This document shows positions 8,166 through 16,718 of a DNA stretch of 41,590 nt, in pieces (the stretch's first letter is position 1; each line of letters starts with the position of its first letter). The position numbers were made by a program, and so were the translations under genes. Under the pieces are notes generated by a model. That model had not been told where the DNA came from, searched no databases, and was given only the letters and a program-made list of their open reading frames with translations. The stretch is taken from contig CACXAT010000022.1 in NCBI GenBank assembly GCA_902765725.1, forward strand, positions 1 through 41,590, written 5' to 3'. The DNA is from an uncultured Lachnospiraceae bacterium. GTDB taxonomy: Bacteria; Bacillota; Clostridia; Lachnospirales; Lachnospiraceae.

Positions 8166-9137
8166 TTACGGGTTAATCCGGTTGTTCTCATAGGAGAATA
8201 CCGGTTTTCCATTTACAACAGGAACGTCCATCAGGTAGGTGTGACGGTTGATGTCATACAGCGGGTCGCCGATGATCTCATCATAGGGTCTTGCATGGTA
8301 GGATGTCACCAGCTTTCCGTCTTCGTCTGTGAAGAAGGTATTGTGGCCCGGTCCGAACAGTCCGTACTCCGCGTCTGTCTGCAGCACCGGATACCGCTCC
8401 TTCGTCCAGACTCTGGGATCCAGCAGATCCGCGTCCTCCGGTATGCTCATCATGCCCATGCAGTAGCATTCGCCGGTGGCGCTGGCGGAGTAGGTGACGA
8501 AGATCTTGCCGTCTGCCTTCATCATGGACGGGCCTTCGTTGACCCAGAAGTCGACTCTCTCCCAGTCGTAATCCGGCGTTGTCAGAAGAACCTGTTCGGT
8601 CTTGAGTTTCGTCGGTGTCTCAAGCTCTGCGATGTACAGATTGGAGATCCTCTTGCCGATGTTCACCTTCTCTGCCCAGATCACATACATGCGGTCCTGG
8701 TGCTCGAACACGGTCATGTCCAGAGAGAACTCATTGAAGCAGAATTCATCCACCCGCTCCAGCAGGCCCATCTCGATCCAGGGATCATGCAGCGGATCCT
8801 GGCCTGTGCATTTCAGCACATAGGGACGGATCGCCCAGATATCATCCTTGTCGCCGCCCGCGTAGTAGATGTACCACTCACCCCGCAGATAATGCAGCTC
8901 CGGCGCCCAGATATGGATACTCATGATTCCGGACTCATGCTTCTTCCAGACGCTGATCTCCTCTGCGTCCTTCAGTCCTTCGAGTGTCTCACTGTGGCGC
9001 AGTACGATCTGGTCATAGGCCGGCACGGAGGCTGTAAAATAAAAGCTTCCATCCGGTGCGTGCAGGATGTAGGGATCCGCCCTCTGCGCGATAAAAGGCT
9101 TGTTCCACTTGGTCTTTCTGTAGTTTTCTGCGTTCAT
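8166..9137 (-). CDS. GH43 intracellular arabinosidase (exo-acting, predicted)
   Basis: The 323-residue protein has no signal peptide and is essentially a bare five-bladed beta-propeller. The GH43 triad is visible: Asp21 (base, in ADPY), Asp140 (in SLDMTVF) and Glu201 (acid, in NEGPS). The likely role is exo-hydrolysis of imported alpha-1,5-arabino-oligosaccharides. Xylosidase activity cannot be excluded from sequence, but the genomic context favours arabinan. GAGGAA precedes the ATG with good spacing. Confidence 0.88.
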   Translation of the reverse strand: MNAENYRKTKWNKPFIAQRADPYILHAPDGSFYFTASVPAYDQIVLRHSETLEGLKDAEEISVWKKHESGIMSIHIWAPELHYLRGEWYIYYAGGDKDDIWAIRPYVLKCTGQDPLHDPWIEMGLLERVDEFCFNEFSLDMTVFEHQDRMYVIWAEKVNIGKRISNLYIAELETPTKLKTEQVLLTTPDYDWERVDFWVNEGPSMMKADGKIFVTYSASATGECYCMGMMSIPEDADLLDPRVWTKERYPVLQTDAEYGLFGPGHNTFFTDEDGKLVTSYHARPYDEIIGDPLYDINRHTYLMDVPVVNGKPVFSYENNRINP

Positions 9138-9176
9138 AATTCAGTTCCTCTTTTTGCTTGTCGGGCCGGTCACATA

Positions 9177-9446
9177 TCAGGCCCATTTTTTGTAGGGGCA
9201 TCTTCCATGGCGCATGGCGGAGCGAAGCTCCACATAGCACCCGCAGGCCAGGCAGGTCCCGCGCTCCAGATAATCGCACTGCTTACATATGAGCAGGCGT
9301 CTGCTCGTTTCCTCATCAGACGCCCGCTCGGAGGCTTTCATCAGAAGGATCACCCGCTTGAGCTTGCTGATGTACTCTTCTTCGTCGATCTCCTGAAGAA
9401 GGCATCGCAGGCAGTGGTTTTTGACGGAAGTCTCTTTCTTATTCAT
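9177..9446 (-). CDS. DUF6171 family small cysteine-rich protein
   Basis: The 89-residue protein has CLRC near the N-terminus, CKQC in the middle, then CLACGC and a final CPYKKW, a spacing that suggests one or two zinc sites. This pattern matches DUF6171, a family of unknown function in Clostridia. ATG 9446 is preferred; an in-frame GTG at 9458 is possible. It sits between the two GH43 genes, with 16 bases after the secreted arabinanase and 39 before the intracellular GH43, so it is co-transcribed with arabinan enzymes. Why it is there is unknown. Confidence 0.75.
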   Translation of the reverse strand: MNKKETSVKNHCLRCLLQEIDEEEYISKLKRVILLMKASERASDEETSRRLLICKQCDYLERGTCLACGCYVELRSAMRHGRCPYKKWA

Positions 9447-9462
9447 GGTTTTGTTCACCCTG

Positions 9463-11361
9463 TCACGGCTTCACGGTTACATGGTAGGTCTCTTCAAGAG
9501 AAGTCTCTCCGCTGGTGACTACGGCTGTCAGGTCGACCTTGGTCTTCTCTGCCGGTGCGATGATCTGTCCTTCGGAGGTGATGACGCTCTCATCCGCGGA
9601 CTTCCACTCGATCGTGCAGTTCATGAACTCGGACGGAAGGGTTCCGTGCTCTTTGACGGTATCGATGATGACCTTCTTCAGGGCGTCGACCGCCATGCCG
9701 GCATACATCTCTCCGTTGTCTTCCCCGGCCATGCTTCCCCATACGCAGGTGTTGTCATCACCGATGGCTGTGAAGGTCATCACAGGATCCGGATCCTGGT
9801 TCTCCTTGTGCTGTCTGAAGAACATCCCCTTGTAGGTGGTCTCTCCGATCGTCAGGGTCACATAGTCATAACCCTTGCCGGAATCGGACTTCGCCCAGGT
9901 TCCTTCCACGGATCCGCTGACGGTTCCGTCTTCTCCCAGGGTGACGATCTGTGTCTGGATCATATCGCCGTCTGTCTTGTTGCCATGGCAGACGTACTCA
10001 TAGGTACCGGCAACCTCTTCGTCCGTATAATTGGAAGGAGTTTCTCCGCGGTATTCATATACTGCGGTCACCGGCCAGTTGTCTTCATTCATGAACTGCT
10101 GGCGTACTCTGACCTCGTGTGCCTCCAGCTGGGGCTTGACGTCAAAGCGCTGATGGTAGACCAGGTATCTGCTTCCGTCGGACGCGTTCAGCTGGGAGTT
10201 GTGTCCTGCAGCCCGCATGCCAGTCTGATCGAAGAATGAATAGTTGCCAATGAGCTTGATGCCGTACTTGTCTCCGCTCTTGCGGTTGTCCGCGGCATTG
10301 TTTCCGGCCGCATCCAGATAGGGGCCGGTCACGTTCTCAGAGCGGAACAGGCGCATGTTGTAGCCGCCCTCTGCCGTAAGTCCGCCATAGGTGCAGTACA
10401 GATAATAGTAGCCGGTCTCCGCGTCATAGGAGATGTACGGGCCTTCGCCGGACTGATGGTCTCCGCCGATCAGGTGTACGCCGAAGTAACGGTCCACGTA
10501 GTTGCCGCTCACCTCGTCCGTTCCGTCCACGCCCGGATAGATCGCCTTGCCGGTGGCAGGATCCAGTTCCAGAAGGAACATGCCGCCGGACCAGGATCCG
10601 TAGCTCATGTAGAGCTTCTCTCCGGATGCGTCGAAGAAGAGGTTCGGGTCGATGGCGTTCGGAGCGTACAGATGATTCCAGCTGCCGTCCACGTTGAACC
10701 AGTTATCGCTGATCTCGTCGATCCCGCCGTTTGCGGAGCCAAGCTCTGTCAGCTCCTTCAGGTTGAGGTAGTCATTGTCCCAGGTCGTATCCCTGCTGCT
10801 GTTGCCGTCGGTCTCGCCATTCTTCGTGAATCCGGAATATACGATCGTATCCACATAAGTGTACGGACCCTTCATCTCTTTCGCAACAAGATACGCTATG
10901 CAGGAGCGCCTCCAGGTAGAGGAACAGCACAGATACAGCATGTAGGCGCCGCTCTCTCCGTCTTCCCACGCATAGTAGGGGTTCCAGATGATATCCGGTG
11001 CCCAGATCGCATAACCGCCGCTGCAGTCACCGTCATCGCATCCTGCCCACTGGAAGGGCTCCTCCAGTGTCTCCTTCAGGTCTCCGTAGAAGGGAACTCC
11101 CTTGCCTGTACCATAATCGAAGTTGAGCTGTTTCCATTCGATCAGGTCCGCTGAGGACGCGGAAGCCGTGTGGGAGCCGAGCACGTAATATGTGCCGTCG
11201 GCATCCTCAAAGATGGACGGGTCATGCACGCAGACATGAACTGTCTTCTTCAGATCCGTATTCTCTGCCGCTTCTGTCTCTGCAGCCGTCGCATAGCTTC
11301 CCAGAGAAGCTACAAGGCAAACCGCAAGCCCTGCCGCCATAAGTCTTCTGCCTGTATTCAT
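9463..11361 (-). CDS. Secreted GH43 endo-alpha-1,5-L-arabinanase with Ig-like C-terminus
   Basis: The 632-residue protein starts with a Sec signal peptide (Arg5-Arg6, hydrophobic core 8-22, cleavage after ATA at about 26). The GH43 domain spans about 40-450, with Asp47 (HDPSI), Asp238 (AIDPN) and Glu307 (GEGPY) as the catalytic triad, and GHNSQ as the likely calcium-associated His. A beta-rich module (about 465-560) of the type that follows the propeller in large arabinanases comes next, then a C-terminal atrophied bacterial Ig-like domain (about 570-632, with IEWKSADESVI). No lipobox, LPxTG or SLH anchor is seen, so it should be released or bound by its Ig-like domain. It is the only exported glycosidase of the cluster and would start arabinan breakdown. 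Confidence 0.9.
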   Translation of the reverse strand: MNTGRRLMAAGLAVCLVASLGSYATAAETEAAENTDLKKTVHVCVHDPSIFEDADGTYYVLGSHTASASSADLIEWKQLNFDYGTGKGVPFYGDLKETLEEPFQWAGCDDGDCSGGYAIWAPDIIWNPYYAWEDGESGAYMLYLCCSSTWRRSCIAYLVAKEMKGPYTYVDTIVYSGFTKNGETDGNSSRDTTWDNDYLNLKELTELGSANGGIDEISDNWFNVDGSWNHLYAPNAIDPNLFFDASGEKLYMSYGSWSGGMFLLELDPATGKAIYPGVDGTDEVSGNYVDRYFGVHLIGGDHQSGEGPYISYDAETGYYYLYCTYGGLTAEGGYNMRLFRSENVTGPYLDAAGNNAADNRKSGDKYGIKLIGNYSFFDQTGMRAAGHNSQLNASDGSRYLVYHQRFDVKPQLEAHEVRVRQQFMNEDNWPVTAVYEYRGETPSNYTDEEVAGTYEYVCHGNKTDGDMIQTQIVTLGEDGTVSGSVEGTWAKSDSGKGYDYVTLTIGETTYKGMFFRQHKENQDPDPVMTFTAIGDDNTCVWGSMAGEDNGEMYAGMAVDALKKVIIDTVKEHGTLPSEFMNCTIEWKSADESVITSEGQIIAPAEKTKVDLTAVVTSGETSLEETYHVTVKP

Positions 11362-11446
11362 GTCTTAGCCCCCATTGAATCAGAAACGGCATCCGGGCGT
11401 TTCCGGCGCAGGATGTCGTCTCTTGAATGTATTGTCACCTTGCAGA

Positions 11447-12979
11447 TTACTGCTCTACAGTGATTTTGATAACGCTGTGAGCCGGCAGTGTGAAGGACAG
11501 AACGCCGTCCTGAAGCTTCACTTCATGTTCTCTGGTCATAACCGTATCTGGCTCATCGAATGTGTTCATATCTCTCATCTGTCCGGCCAGGATCTGCGCG
11601 GATGCCTTCTTCGCGGCAAAGCCTGCGATGTGGGTATCCACCGGATAATCCTTGTCCGCGGACAGGTTGCCGATCGTGATCTGCAGCCTGCCATCCTTGT
11701 CGATGGATGCGGATTCCGAGAGGCTCGGAACCATGTACTGCTCTTCCTCACCGATCGTTTCGGTCTCGATGTGACTGTTCACAAGCTGTGCATCCTGGTG
11801 CTCGCGGAACATGCGGAACACATACCAGGTCGGTGTCTTGATCATCTGCTCTCCCTCTGTGAGAAGGACAGACTGCAGGACGTTGACGATCTGCGCGAGG
11901 CAGGCCATCTTCACACGGTCACAATGCTTATTGAAGATATTCAGTGTGATGCAGGCAACCAGTGCGTCACGCATGGTATTCTGCTGATACAGGAAGCCCG
12001 GATTCGTGCCCGGCTCCACCGTGAACCAGGTTCCCCACTCATCGACGATCATACCGATCTTCTTCTCCGGGTCATACTCATCCATGATCGCGCCGTGCAT
12101 GCGGATCAGGTCATCCATGTACTGTGCTTTGGCAAGGGTCTTGTACCAGACCTTCTCATCGAAGTCGGTCGCGCTGCCCTTGATCTCCCATCCTTCGGGA
12201 TGGACATAGTAATGCAGGGAGAGTCCGTCTGCATTGCCGTGGAACTGCGGCTCGCAGTGTCTGAAGAGCGTCTTCAGAACACCCTGGGTCCACTCCGTAT
12301 CCGCCACATTCGCGCCGCATGCGATCTTGCGGATGAGCTCCGGATTATCGATGCTGCGCTCCTTCTCTTCTCCGCCGCCGTACTGGCGTACATAGGTCTG
12401 ATAGCGGCGGTATTCATTGGCATAGAACTCCGGCGTCATGTTGCCGCCGCAGCCCCAGTTTTCATTGCCGACGCCGAAGAAGTCTACCTTCCAGGGCTCC
12501 GGATGCCCGTTCTTTGCGCGAAGATCCGCCATCGGGGATACACCGTCGAAGGTCATGTATTCGATCCATTCCGACATCTCCTGCACCGTTCCGCTGCCGA
12601 GATTGCCGTTGACATAGGTCTCGCATCCCAGCTGACGGCACAGCTCCATGTATTCATGGGTGCCGAAGCTGTTGTCCTCCACAACGCCGCCCCAGTGGGT
12701 GTTGATCATCTTCTTGCGGTTTTCCTTCGGTCCGATCCCGTCCTTCCAGTGATACTCATCCGCAAAGCAGCCACCCGGCCAGCGCAGCACCGGGACCCTG
12801 ATCTCCTTCAGTGCCTCCACTACGTCTGTGCGCATGCCATTAACATTGGGAATATCTGAATTCTCTCCGACATACATTCCCTCGTAGATGCAGCGGCCAA
12901 GATGCTCTGAAAAATGTCCGTAGATCTCTTTGTTGATCTTTCCCATCTTCTGCCCTGCATTGATGTAATAGGTTGCCAT
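11447..12979 (-). CDS. Second GH51 alpha-L-arabinofuranosidase
   Basis: The 510-residue cytoplasmic protein carries the GH51 acid/base Glu173 (GNENWGCGG) and nucleophile Glu314 (VDEWGTW). It differs strongly from the GH51 at 6609-8114: the acid/base motif continues WGCGG and the sequence around the nucleophile is WGTWF rather than WNVWY. It therefore belongs to another GH51 subgroup, often seen with arabinoxylan- or arabinan-side-chain-acting enzymes. ATG 12979 follows AGGAGA; an upstream TTG at 13000 is less likely. It has its own promoter at 13061-13089, so glycosidases can be expressed apart from the transporter. The leader has an inverted repeat, CGGTTC/GAACCG at 13023-13053. Confidence 0.92.
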   Translation of the reverse strand: MATYYINAGQKMGKINKEIYGHFSEHLGRCIYEGMYVGENSDIPNVNGMRTDVVEALKEIRVPVLRWPGGCFADEYHWKDGIGPKENRKKMINTHWGGVVEDNSFGTHEYMELCRQLGCETYVNGNLGSGTVQEMSEWIEYMTFDGVSPMADLRAKNGHPEPWKVDFFGVGNENWGCGGNMTPEFYANEYRRYQTYVRQYGGGEEKERSIDNPELIRKIACGANVADTEWTQGVLKTLFRHCEPQFHGNADGLSLHYYVHPEGWEIKGSATDFDEKVWYKTLAKAQYMDDLIRMHGAIMDEYDPEKKIGMIVDEWGTWFTVEPGTNPGFLYQQNTMRDALVACITLNIFNKHCDRVKMACLAQIVNVLQSVLLTEGEQMIKTPTWYVFRMFREHQDAQLVNSHIETETIGEEEQYMVPSLSESASIDKDGRLQITIGNLSADKDYPVDTHIAGFAAKKASAQILAGQMRDMNTFDEPDTVMTREHEVKLQDGVLSFTLPAHSVIKITVEQ

Positions 12980-13060
12980 CTCTGTGAATTCTCCTCTCAA
13001 TTCTCTATAAAATCTATAGGATCGGTTCTGGACTCTGTCCGGGTCACGAACCGAAAAAAC

Positions 13061-13089
13061 TGTATAGCATATAATTATGTAGTTTACAA
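13061..13089 (-). promoter_or_regulatory. Internal promoter for the glycosidase genes
   Basis: On the minus strand TTGTAA (13084-13089) and TATACA (13061-13066) are 17 bases apart, and TGC before TATACA makes an extended -10. The -35 box is overlapped by TTAGTTGTA, a 9-mer also found in the divergent regulatory region at 16570-16578. Confidence 0.55.
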
Positions 13090-13095
13090 CTAAGC

Positions 13096-13109
13096 CGGGG
13101 AAATCCCCG
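13096..13109 (-). other. Stem-loop after the permease genes
   Basis: CGGGGAAATCCCCG is a short perfect hairpin 20 bases after the permease stop. There is no U-tract on the minus strand, so it is more likely an mRNA stabiliser than a terminator. Confidence 0.4.
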
Positions 13110-13128
13110 ACTCAGCAGCTTACAGATA

Positions 13129-14007
13129 TTATCCTTTGACAGCTCCGGAGGTCATGCCCTCGATCAGATATCTCTGGAAGATCAGATAGATCACCAGGAT
13201 CGGGATGATACCGAACATGGAACCTGCGATCAGCAGGTCGTAGTTGTTGCCGTAAGGTGTCAGCAGGGTGTTCAGACCGATCTGCAGTGTGAACTTATTG
13301 GTATCACGGAACACGAGCATCGGCCACAGCATGTTGTTCCAGGATCCCATTGCGCACAGGATTGCCATGGATGCGAATGCGGGCTTGGTGATCGGCATCA
13401 TGATCTTCACGGAGATGCCGTACTCCGTGCAGCCATCGATGCGGGCTGCGTCAAGCAGCTCGTGCGGCAGACTCTGCATGTACTGCCGGAAGAAGAAGAT
13501 GGTCGAGGCCGCGCACAGACCGGGCAGGATTACACCGGCTCTGGTATTGATGATGTGCAGGGTCGTGACTTCCTGATACAGCGGGAGCATCAGGATCTCG
13601 AACGGTACGCACATGGTGGCGATGACCATGAAGAACAGGAAGCCCTGCAGTCTGAACTTATACATCGTCAGGCCATATGCTACGAAGTAGCAGACCAGAA
13701 GCGTCAGAACGACTGTGAGGAGTGTCAGGATCAGTGAATTCTTGTACCACATGAAGTACTTTGCAGAGTCCACTTTGCTGTTCCCACCTGCGATGCCGAA
13801 CAGATACTTGTAGTTGTCCAGCGTCATGGTACGGAAGTCCCAGTTGATGGCCAGTCCATTCTGCACCAGCTCACGGCCCGGGCGGAAGGAAGCCAGAAGA
13901 CCTGCCAGAAGCGGGAATGCAATAAAGCCGCACAGGATCACAAACAGTCCGGTTGCCAGCACCGAGGCGACACGATGATTGGATTCCATCGTCTTATTCT
14001 TATTCAT
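13129..14007 (-). CDS. Carbohydrate ABC permease, MalG/AraQ type
   Basis: The 292-residue protein has six predicted membrane helices and a cytoplasmic EAA-type loop (DAARIDGCTEYGI, near 190) that docks the ATPase. It is the second permease of the binding protein-dependent importer. Its ATG lies one base after the stop of the other permease gene, with GGAGG inside that gene, so the two are translationally coupled. There is no ATPase gene in the window; related importers use a shared MsmX-type ATPase encoded elsewhere. Substrate by context: arabino-oligosaccharides. Confidence 0.92.
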   Translation of the reverse strand: MNKNKTMESNHRVASVLATGLFVILCGFIAFPLLAGLLASFRPGRELVQNGLAINWDFRTMTLDNYKYLFGIAGGNSKVDSAKYFMWYKNSLILTLLTVVLTLLVCYFVAYGLTMYKFRLQGFLFFMVIATMCVPFEILMLPLYQEVTTLHIINTRAGVILPGLCAASTIFFFRQYMQSLPHELLDAARIDGCTEYGISVKIMMPITKPAFASMAILCAMGSWNNMLWPMLVFRDTNKFTLQIGLNTLLTPYGNNYDLLIAGSMFGIIPILVIYLIFQRYLIEGMTSGAVKG

Positions 14008-14008
14008 G

Positions 14009-14905
14009 TCAGTCCTCCTTCTTGAATGTGCCGGTCGCGATCAGCTGAATGACATTGATCGCAAGAGCTATGACCATCAGCACCATGCCGACTGCGCACG
14101 CATATCCCAGATCGTTCTTCTCGATACCTCTCTTATACAGATATCCGACGATCGTCAGACCGATGTTCTTCGGTGAGGAATTGCCGTTCCACAGCATGAA
14201 GCTCTCCAGGAACATGGACAGTCCTGCATAGACCGAGATCGTAATGACGTAGATCGTAGTGGGCTTGATCAGCGGAAGGGTCAGGTACCAGAACTTCTGC
14301 CATGCATTTGCACCGTCGATATCAGCGGATTCGTAGATGGATCCGTCGATGGCCTTCAGGCCGGAAACAAAGTACAGCATGTTGACGCCGGTCCATCTCC
14401 ACATACACAGGAGAAGCAGCGCGATCCACGCGGTCCATTTTTCTTTCAGCCATGCGATCGGTGTCCTGCCAAGGAACTGCAGCAGCTGGTTCATCTGGGA
14501 TCCTGCAGACTCAGAGAACATCATACGGAACAGCATACCGGAGATAACAACGGATGTCAGGGCCGGGATGTACATGATAACCTTCCATACACCCTTCGCC
14601 TTGGTGATGCGGCTCTCCATCAGGACTGCCAGAAGCAGCGGGATGGGAATCATGAGGATCAGTGTGAGGATCATGTACTCCACGCTGTTCCCGACAGCGA
14701 TCGCAAAGAACTTGTCTTTCGCAAGCTTTGCGTAGTTCGCAAGTCCGATAAAGGTTCTGTTCCCGAAGTTGATCTCCTGGAAGCTCATGACGATACCGCT
14801 GACCAGCGGATAAGCCCAGAAGACGATCAGGCTCAGAATGAACGGAAGGACGAACACATACGGTGCGACCTTCTGTGAATAGAATACTTTCTTGAATTTG
14901 CCCAT
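14009..14905 (-). CDS. Carbohydrate ABC permease, MalF/AraP type
   Basis: The 298-residue protein has six predicted membrane helices and the EAA-type loop ESADIDGANAWQKF. It pairs with the downstream permease at 13129-14007. AAGGAGA precedes the ATG. A strong stem-loop lies between this gene and the binding-protein gene upstream, the usual arrangement that yields more binding protein than permease. Confidence 0.92.
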   Translation of the reverse strand: MGKFKKVFYSQKVAPYVFVLPFILSLIVFWAYPLVSGIVMSFQEINFGNRTFIGLANYAKLAKDKFFAIAVGNSVEYMILTLILMIPIPLLLAVLMESRITKAKGVWKVIMYIPALTSVVISGMLFRMMFSESAGSQMNQLLQFLGRTPIAWLKEKWTAWIALLLLCMWRWTGVNMLYFVSGLKAIDGSIYESADIDGANAWQKFWYLTLPLIKPTTIYVITISVYAGLSMFLESFMLWNGNSSPKNIGLTIVGYLYKRGIEKNDLGYACAVGMVLMVIALAINVIQLIATGTFKKED

Positions 14906-14956
14906 AATCAGGTTCTCCTTGTAAGCCTGTAAGAGGCGGGGCTGTTATCCCCGTTC

Positions 14957-14993
14957 AAAAGGGGAGCCGGGAATGGCTTTCCCAGCTCCCCTC
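14957..14993 (-). terminator. Stem-loop between binding-protein and permease genes
   Basis: GGGGAGCCGGGAA pairs with TTCCCAGCTCCCC across a short loop, with a single mismatch. The minus strand then reads TTTTGAAC, a short U-tract. Partial termination and 3'-end protection of the binding-protein mRNA are likely. Confidence 0.7.
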
Positions 14994-15057
14994 ACTGTTC
15001 ATCCTATCTTACGCGGGGCTTCAGCCGGCGCTTTGATTCGGGAATCATCAGATCTGA

Positions 15058-16407
15058 TTACATGGTCTCCATCTCGATGTACTCCTGCGCCTCTGCCAGT
15101 GCCTCGTCGATATCCATGCCATCTTCGAAGACTTCGTTCAGAGTGGTGGTGCACATATAGTCGTTCAGAGTCGGAGATACGGTGGTGGTGTAGATCGTGC
15201 CGATTGCGTCCTCGTTCGCCAGCTGCTGAAGGACTTCATACGGTTTCACGCGGAAGAAGGTGTTGTACGGATTCGACTCGTCGAATGCGAAGTCGTCGTC
15301 GAACCACAGTGCGCTGTTGCATACATCGAATCCAAGGTCGTTCCAGATATGAGCTTCGCCGTCCTCAGAGAGCTTCGCCCATGCGAGGAACTCAGCTGCC
15401 AGTGCCGGATCTGCGGACTGCTCTGTGACAACCGTACCGGTTCCGCCGATACCAACGGAGCACTTCTGGCCTTCTTCGAATACCGGGATCGTGGTGATGT
15501 CATACTTGCCTTCCATCTCGGGCATGTAGTTCAGGAAACGGCTCATGTACCACATAGCCTTCGGGAAGGATGCGATCTTGCCTTCCATGACGTTCTTGAA
15601 GCCTGCTTCCAGGTCAACATGTCCGTCGGTGGAGATCATTGCGATGCCGTCATCCAGCCACTGCTTCTGCATGGTCATCATCTTCTTGACGGAATCCAGT
15701 TCAACGTTGACTTCTCCGTCCGGGCCGCCGGTCCAGTCTTCGCCGTACTCAGCCATTGCAATCCACATCCAGTCAACTCCGCCGGTATCAACAGAGGTCA
15801 GATACACTTCACCGTTGGAAGCATCGCGAAGCTGCTCGCCGAGCTTGGTGTAGTCATCCCAGGTCTTGACTGACTTGTAGTCCAGTCCGTACTTTTCGAA
15901 GATCTCTGCATTCCAGTACATAACGGATGCACCTACGTGGGTCGGAACACCGATGCGGGTGCCGTCTGCCTTGGAGTAGACATCCAGACGGGACTGTACG
16001 CAGTCTGCTTCATAGGGAGCCAGCGCATCGTTCAGTGCATAGAGAGGTGTGTCTGCTCCGGTGTAGTTCGGGAACTGGCCGATCTCAACGTCGCACATAT
16101 CCGGCGCGCCGCTGCCTGCCTGCAGGGACATCATAAGTTTGTTGTGCATATCCGAATACGGATAGGTGCTGAATGTGACATTAAGCTGTCTGTCCGGATT
16201 CTCCTCGTTCCATTTCTCAACCATCTTTCCGTAGAACTCATTGTGAACATCTACGAAAGACCACATCTCAAAATGGGTTCCGTCTTCTGGTCCGACTGTG
16301 GTAACTGCGGTAGCCTCGCCCTCAGCTGCCTCGTCTGCGATAACTCCTGCCGGCATAGCTGCAACAAGGCTAGCTGCCAGTGCGATTCCGAGCCATCTCT
16401 TCTTCAT
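15058..16407 (-). CDS. Extracellular sugar-binding protein (family 1 SBP) without a lipobox
   Basis: The 449-residue protein belongs to the family that captures oligosaccharides for MalFG-type permeases. Recognisable parts are the lobe I start near 45-100 (FEMWSFVD, WNEENPD), APDMCDVE near 115, and Trp/Tyr-rich stretches that usually line the sugar groove. The signal peptide (KKRW, hydrophobic 6-18, AGVIA then DEAAEG) ends like a signal peptidase I site and has no Cys, unlike the lipoproteins expected for binding proteins in Gram-positive bacteria. GGGAGG precedes the ATG. It is the first gene of the operon and lies below a near-consensus promoter and a palindromic operator. Confidence 0.92.
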   Translation of the reverse strand: MKKRWLGIALAASLVAAMPAGVIADEAAEGEATAVTTVGPEDGTHFEMWSFVDVHNEFYGKMVEKWNEENPDRQLNVTFSTYPYSDMHNKLMMSLQAGSGAPDMCDVEIGQFPNYTGADTPLYALNDALAPYEADCVQSRLDVYSKADGTRIGVPTHVGASVMYWNAEIFEKYGLDYKSVKTWDDYTKLGEQLRDASNGEVYLTSVDTGGVDWMWIAMAEYGEDWTGGPDGEVNVELDSVKKMMTMQKQWLDDGIAMISTDGHVDLEAGFKNVMEGKIASFPKAMWYMSRFLNYMPEMEGKYDITTIPVFEEGQKCSVGIGGTGTVVTEQSADPALAAEFLAWAKLSEDGEAHIWNDLGFDVCNSALWFDDDFAFDESNPYNTFFRVKPYEVLQQLANEDAIGTIYTTTVSPTLNDYMCTTTLNEVFEDGMDIDEALAEAQEYIEMETM

Positions 16408-16503
16408 TGATAAGCCTCCCTTTCTGCGTCTGTCCAGACGCGGTGTCCATAAACCCTTTGTTTACGGTTACCGGCGGATTCCTTATCCCGCCCTGATGGC
16501 TCC

Positions 16504-16532
16504 ACTATACAGTTCCATGTATTTTGTGTCAA
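16504..16532 (-). promoter_or_regulatory. Near-consensus promoter of the arabinan transport operon
   Basis: On the minus strand a perfect TTGACA (16527-16532) and TATAGT (16504-16509) are separated by exactly 17 bases. The leader to the binding-protein ATG is about 90 bases. Confidence 0.88.
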
Positions 16533-16540
16533 TCACAAAA
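16522..16540. promoter_or_regulatory. Palindromic operator candidate over the -35 box
   Basis: TTTTGTGTCAATCACAAAA is a perfect inverted repeat with 7-base arms and a 5-base centre. It covers the whole -35 hexamer of the transport promoter, a typical position for a repressor site. The adjacent HTH regulators are the natural candidates to bind it. Confidence 0.65.
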
Positions 16541-16573
16541 ACTAAAATACTTTGATTTTATCTATAACATTAG

Positions 16574-16629
16574 TTGTACATTATAAGTACTGCACAATAT
16601 CAAATGTCCATAATTGTGCATATTGTACA
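16574..16629. promoter_or_regulatory. Cluster of four TTGTRCA motifs
   Basis: TTGTACA occurs at 16574-16580 and 16623-16629, TTGTGCA at 16614-16620, and its reverse complement TGCACAA at 16591-16597. The inner two form an inverted repeat extended to 8 bases (TGCACAAT/ATTGTGCA). They lie between the two divergent units and could bind the regulators. Confidence 0.5.
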
Positions 16630-16718
16630 TTTTAATTTTATTATTTTAGAGTATTGTGAAATTATCACGTTTGTCTTAAACTAATCCATATCAACCTGAC
16701 AAAAAAGGCGGTGCCGCT

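Larger units (their letters stand above)
16408..16718. promoter_or_regulatory. Divergent regulatory region of the arabinan locus (311 bp, no gene)
   Basis: This AT-rich region separates the leftward transport operon from the rightward regulator genes. It holds the transport promoter, a 19-bp palindrome over its -35 box, four TTGTRCA motifs, and a further inverted repeat, GTGA-N5-TCAC at 16656-16668. No clear promoter for the rightward genes was found; TTGTGA and TAAACT 17 bases apart (16655-16683) is a weak candidate. Confidence 0.75.
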
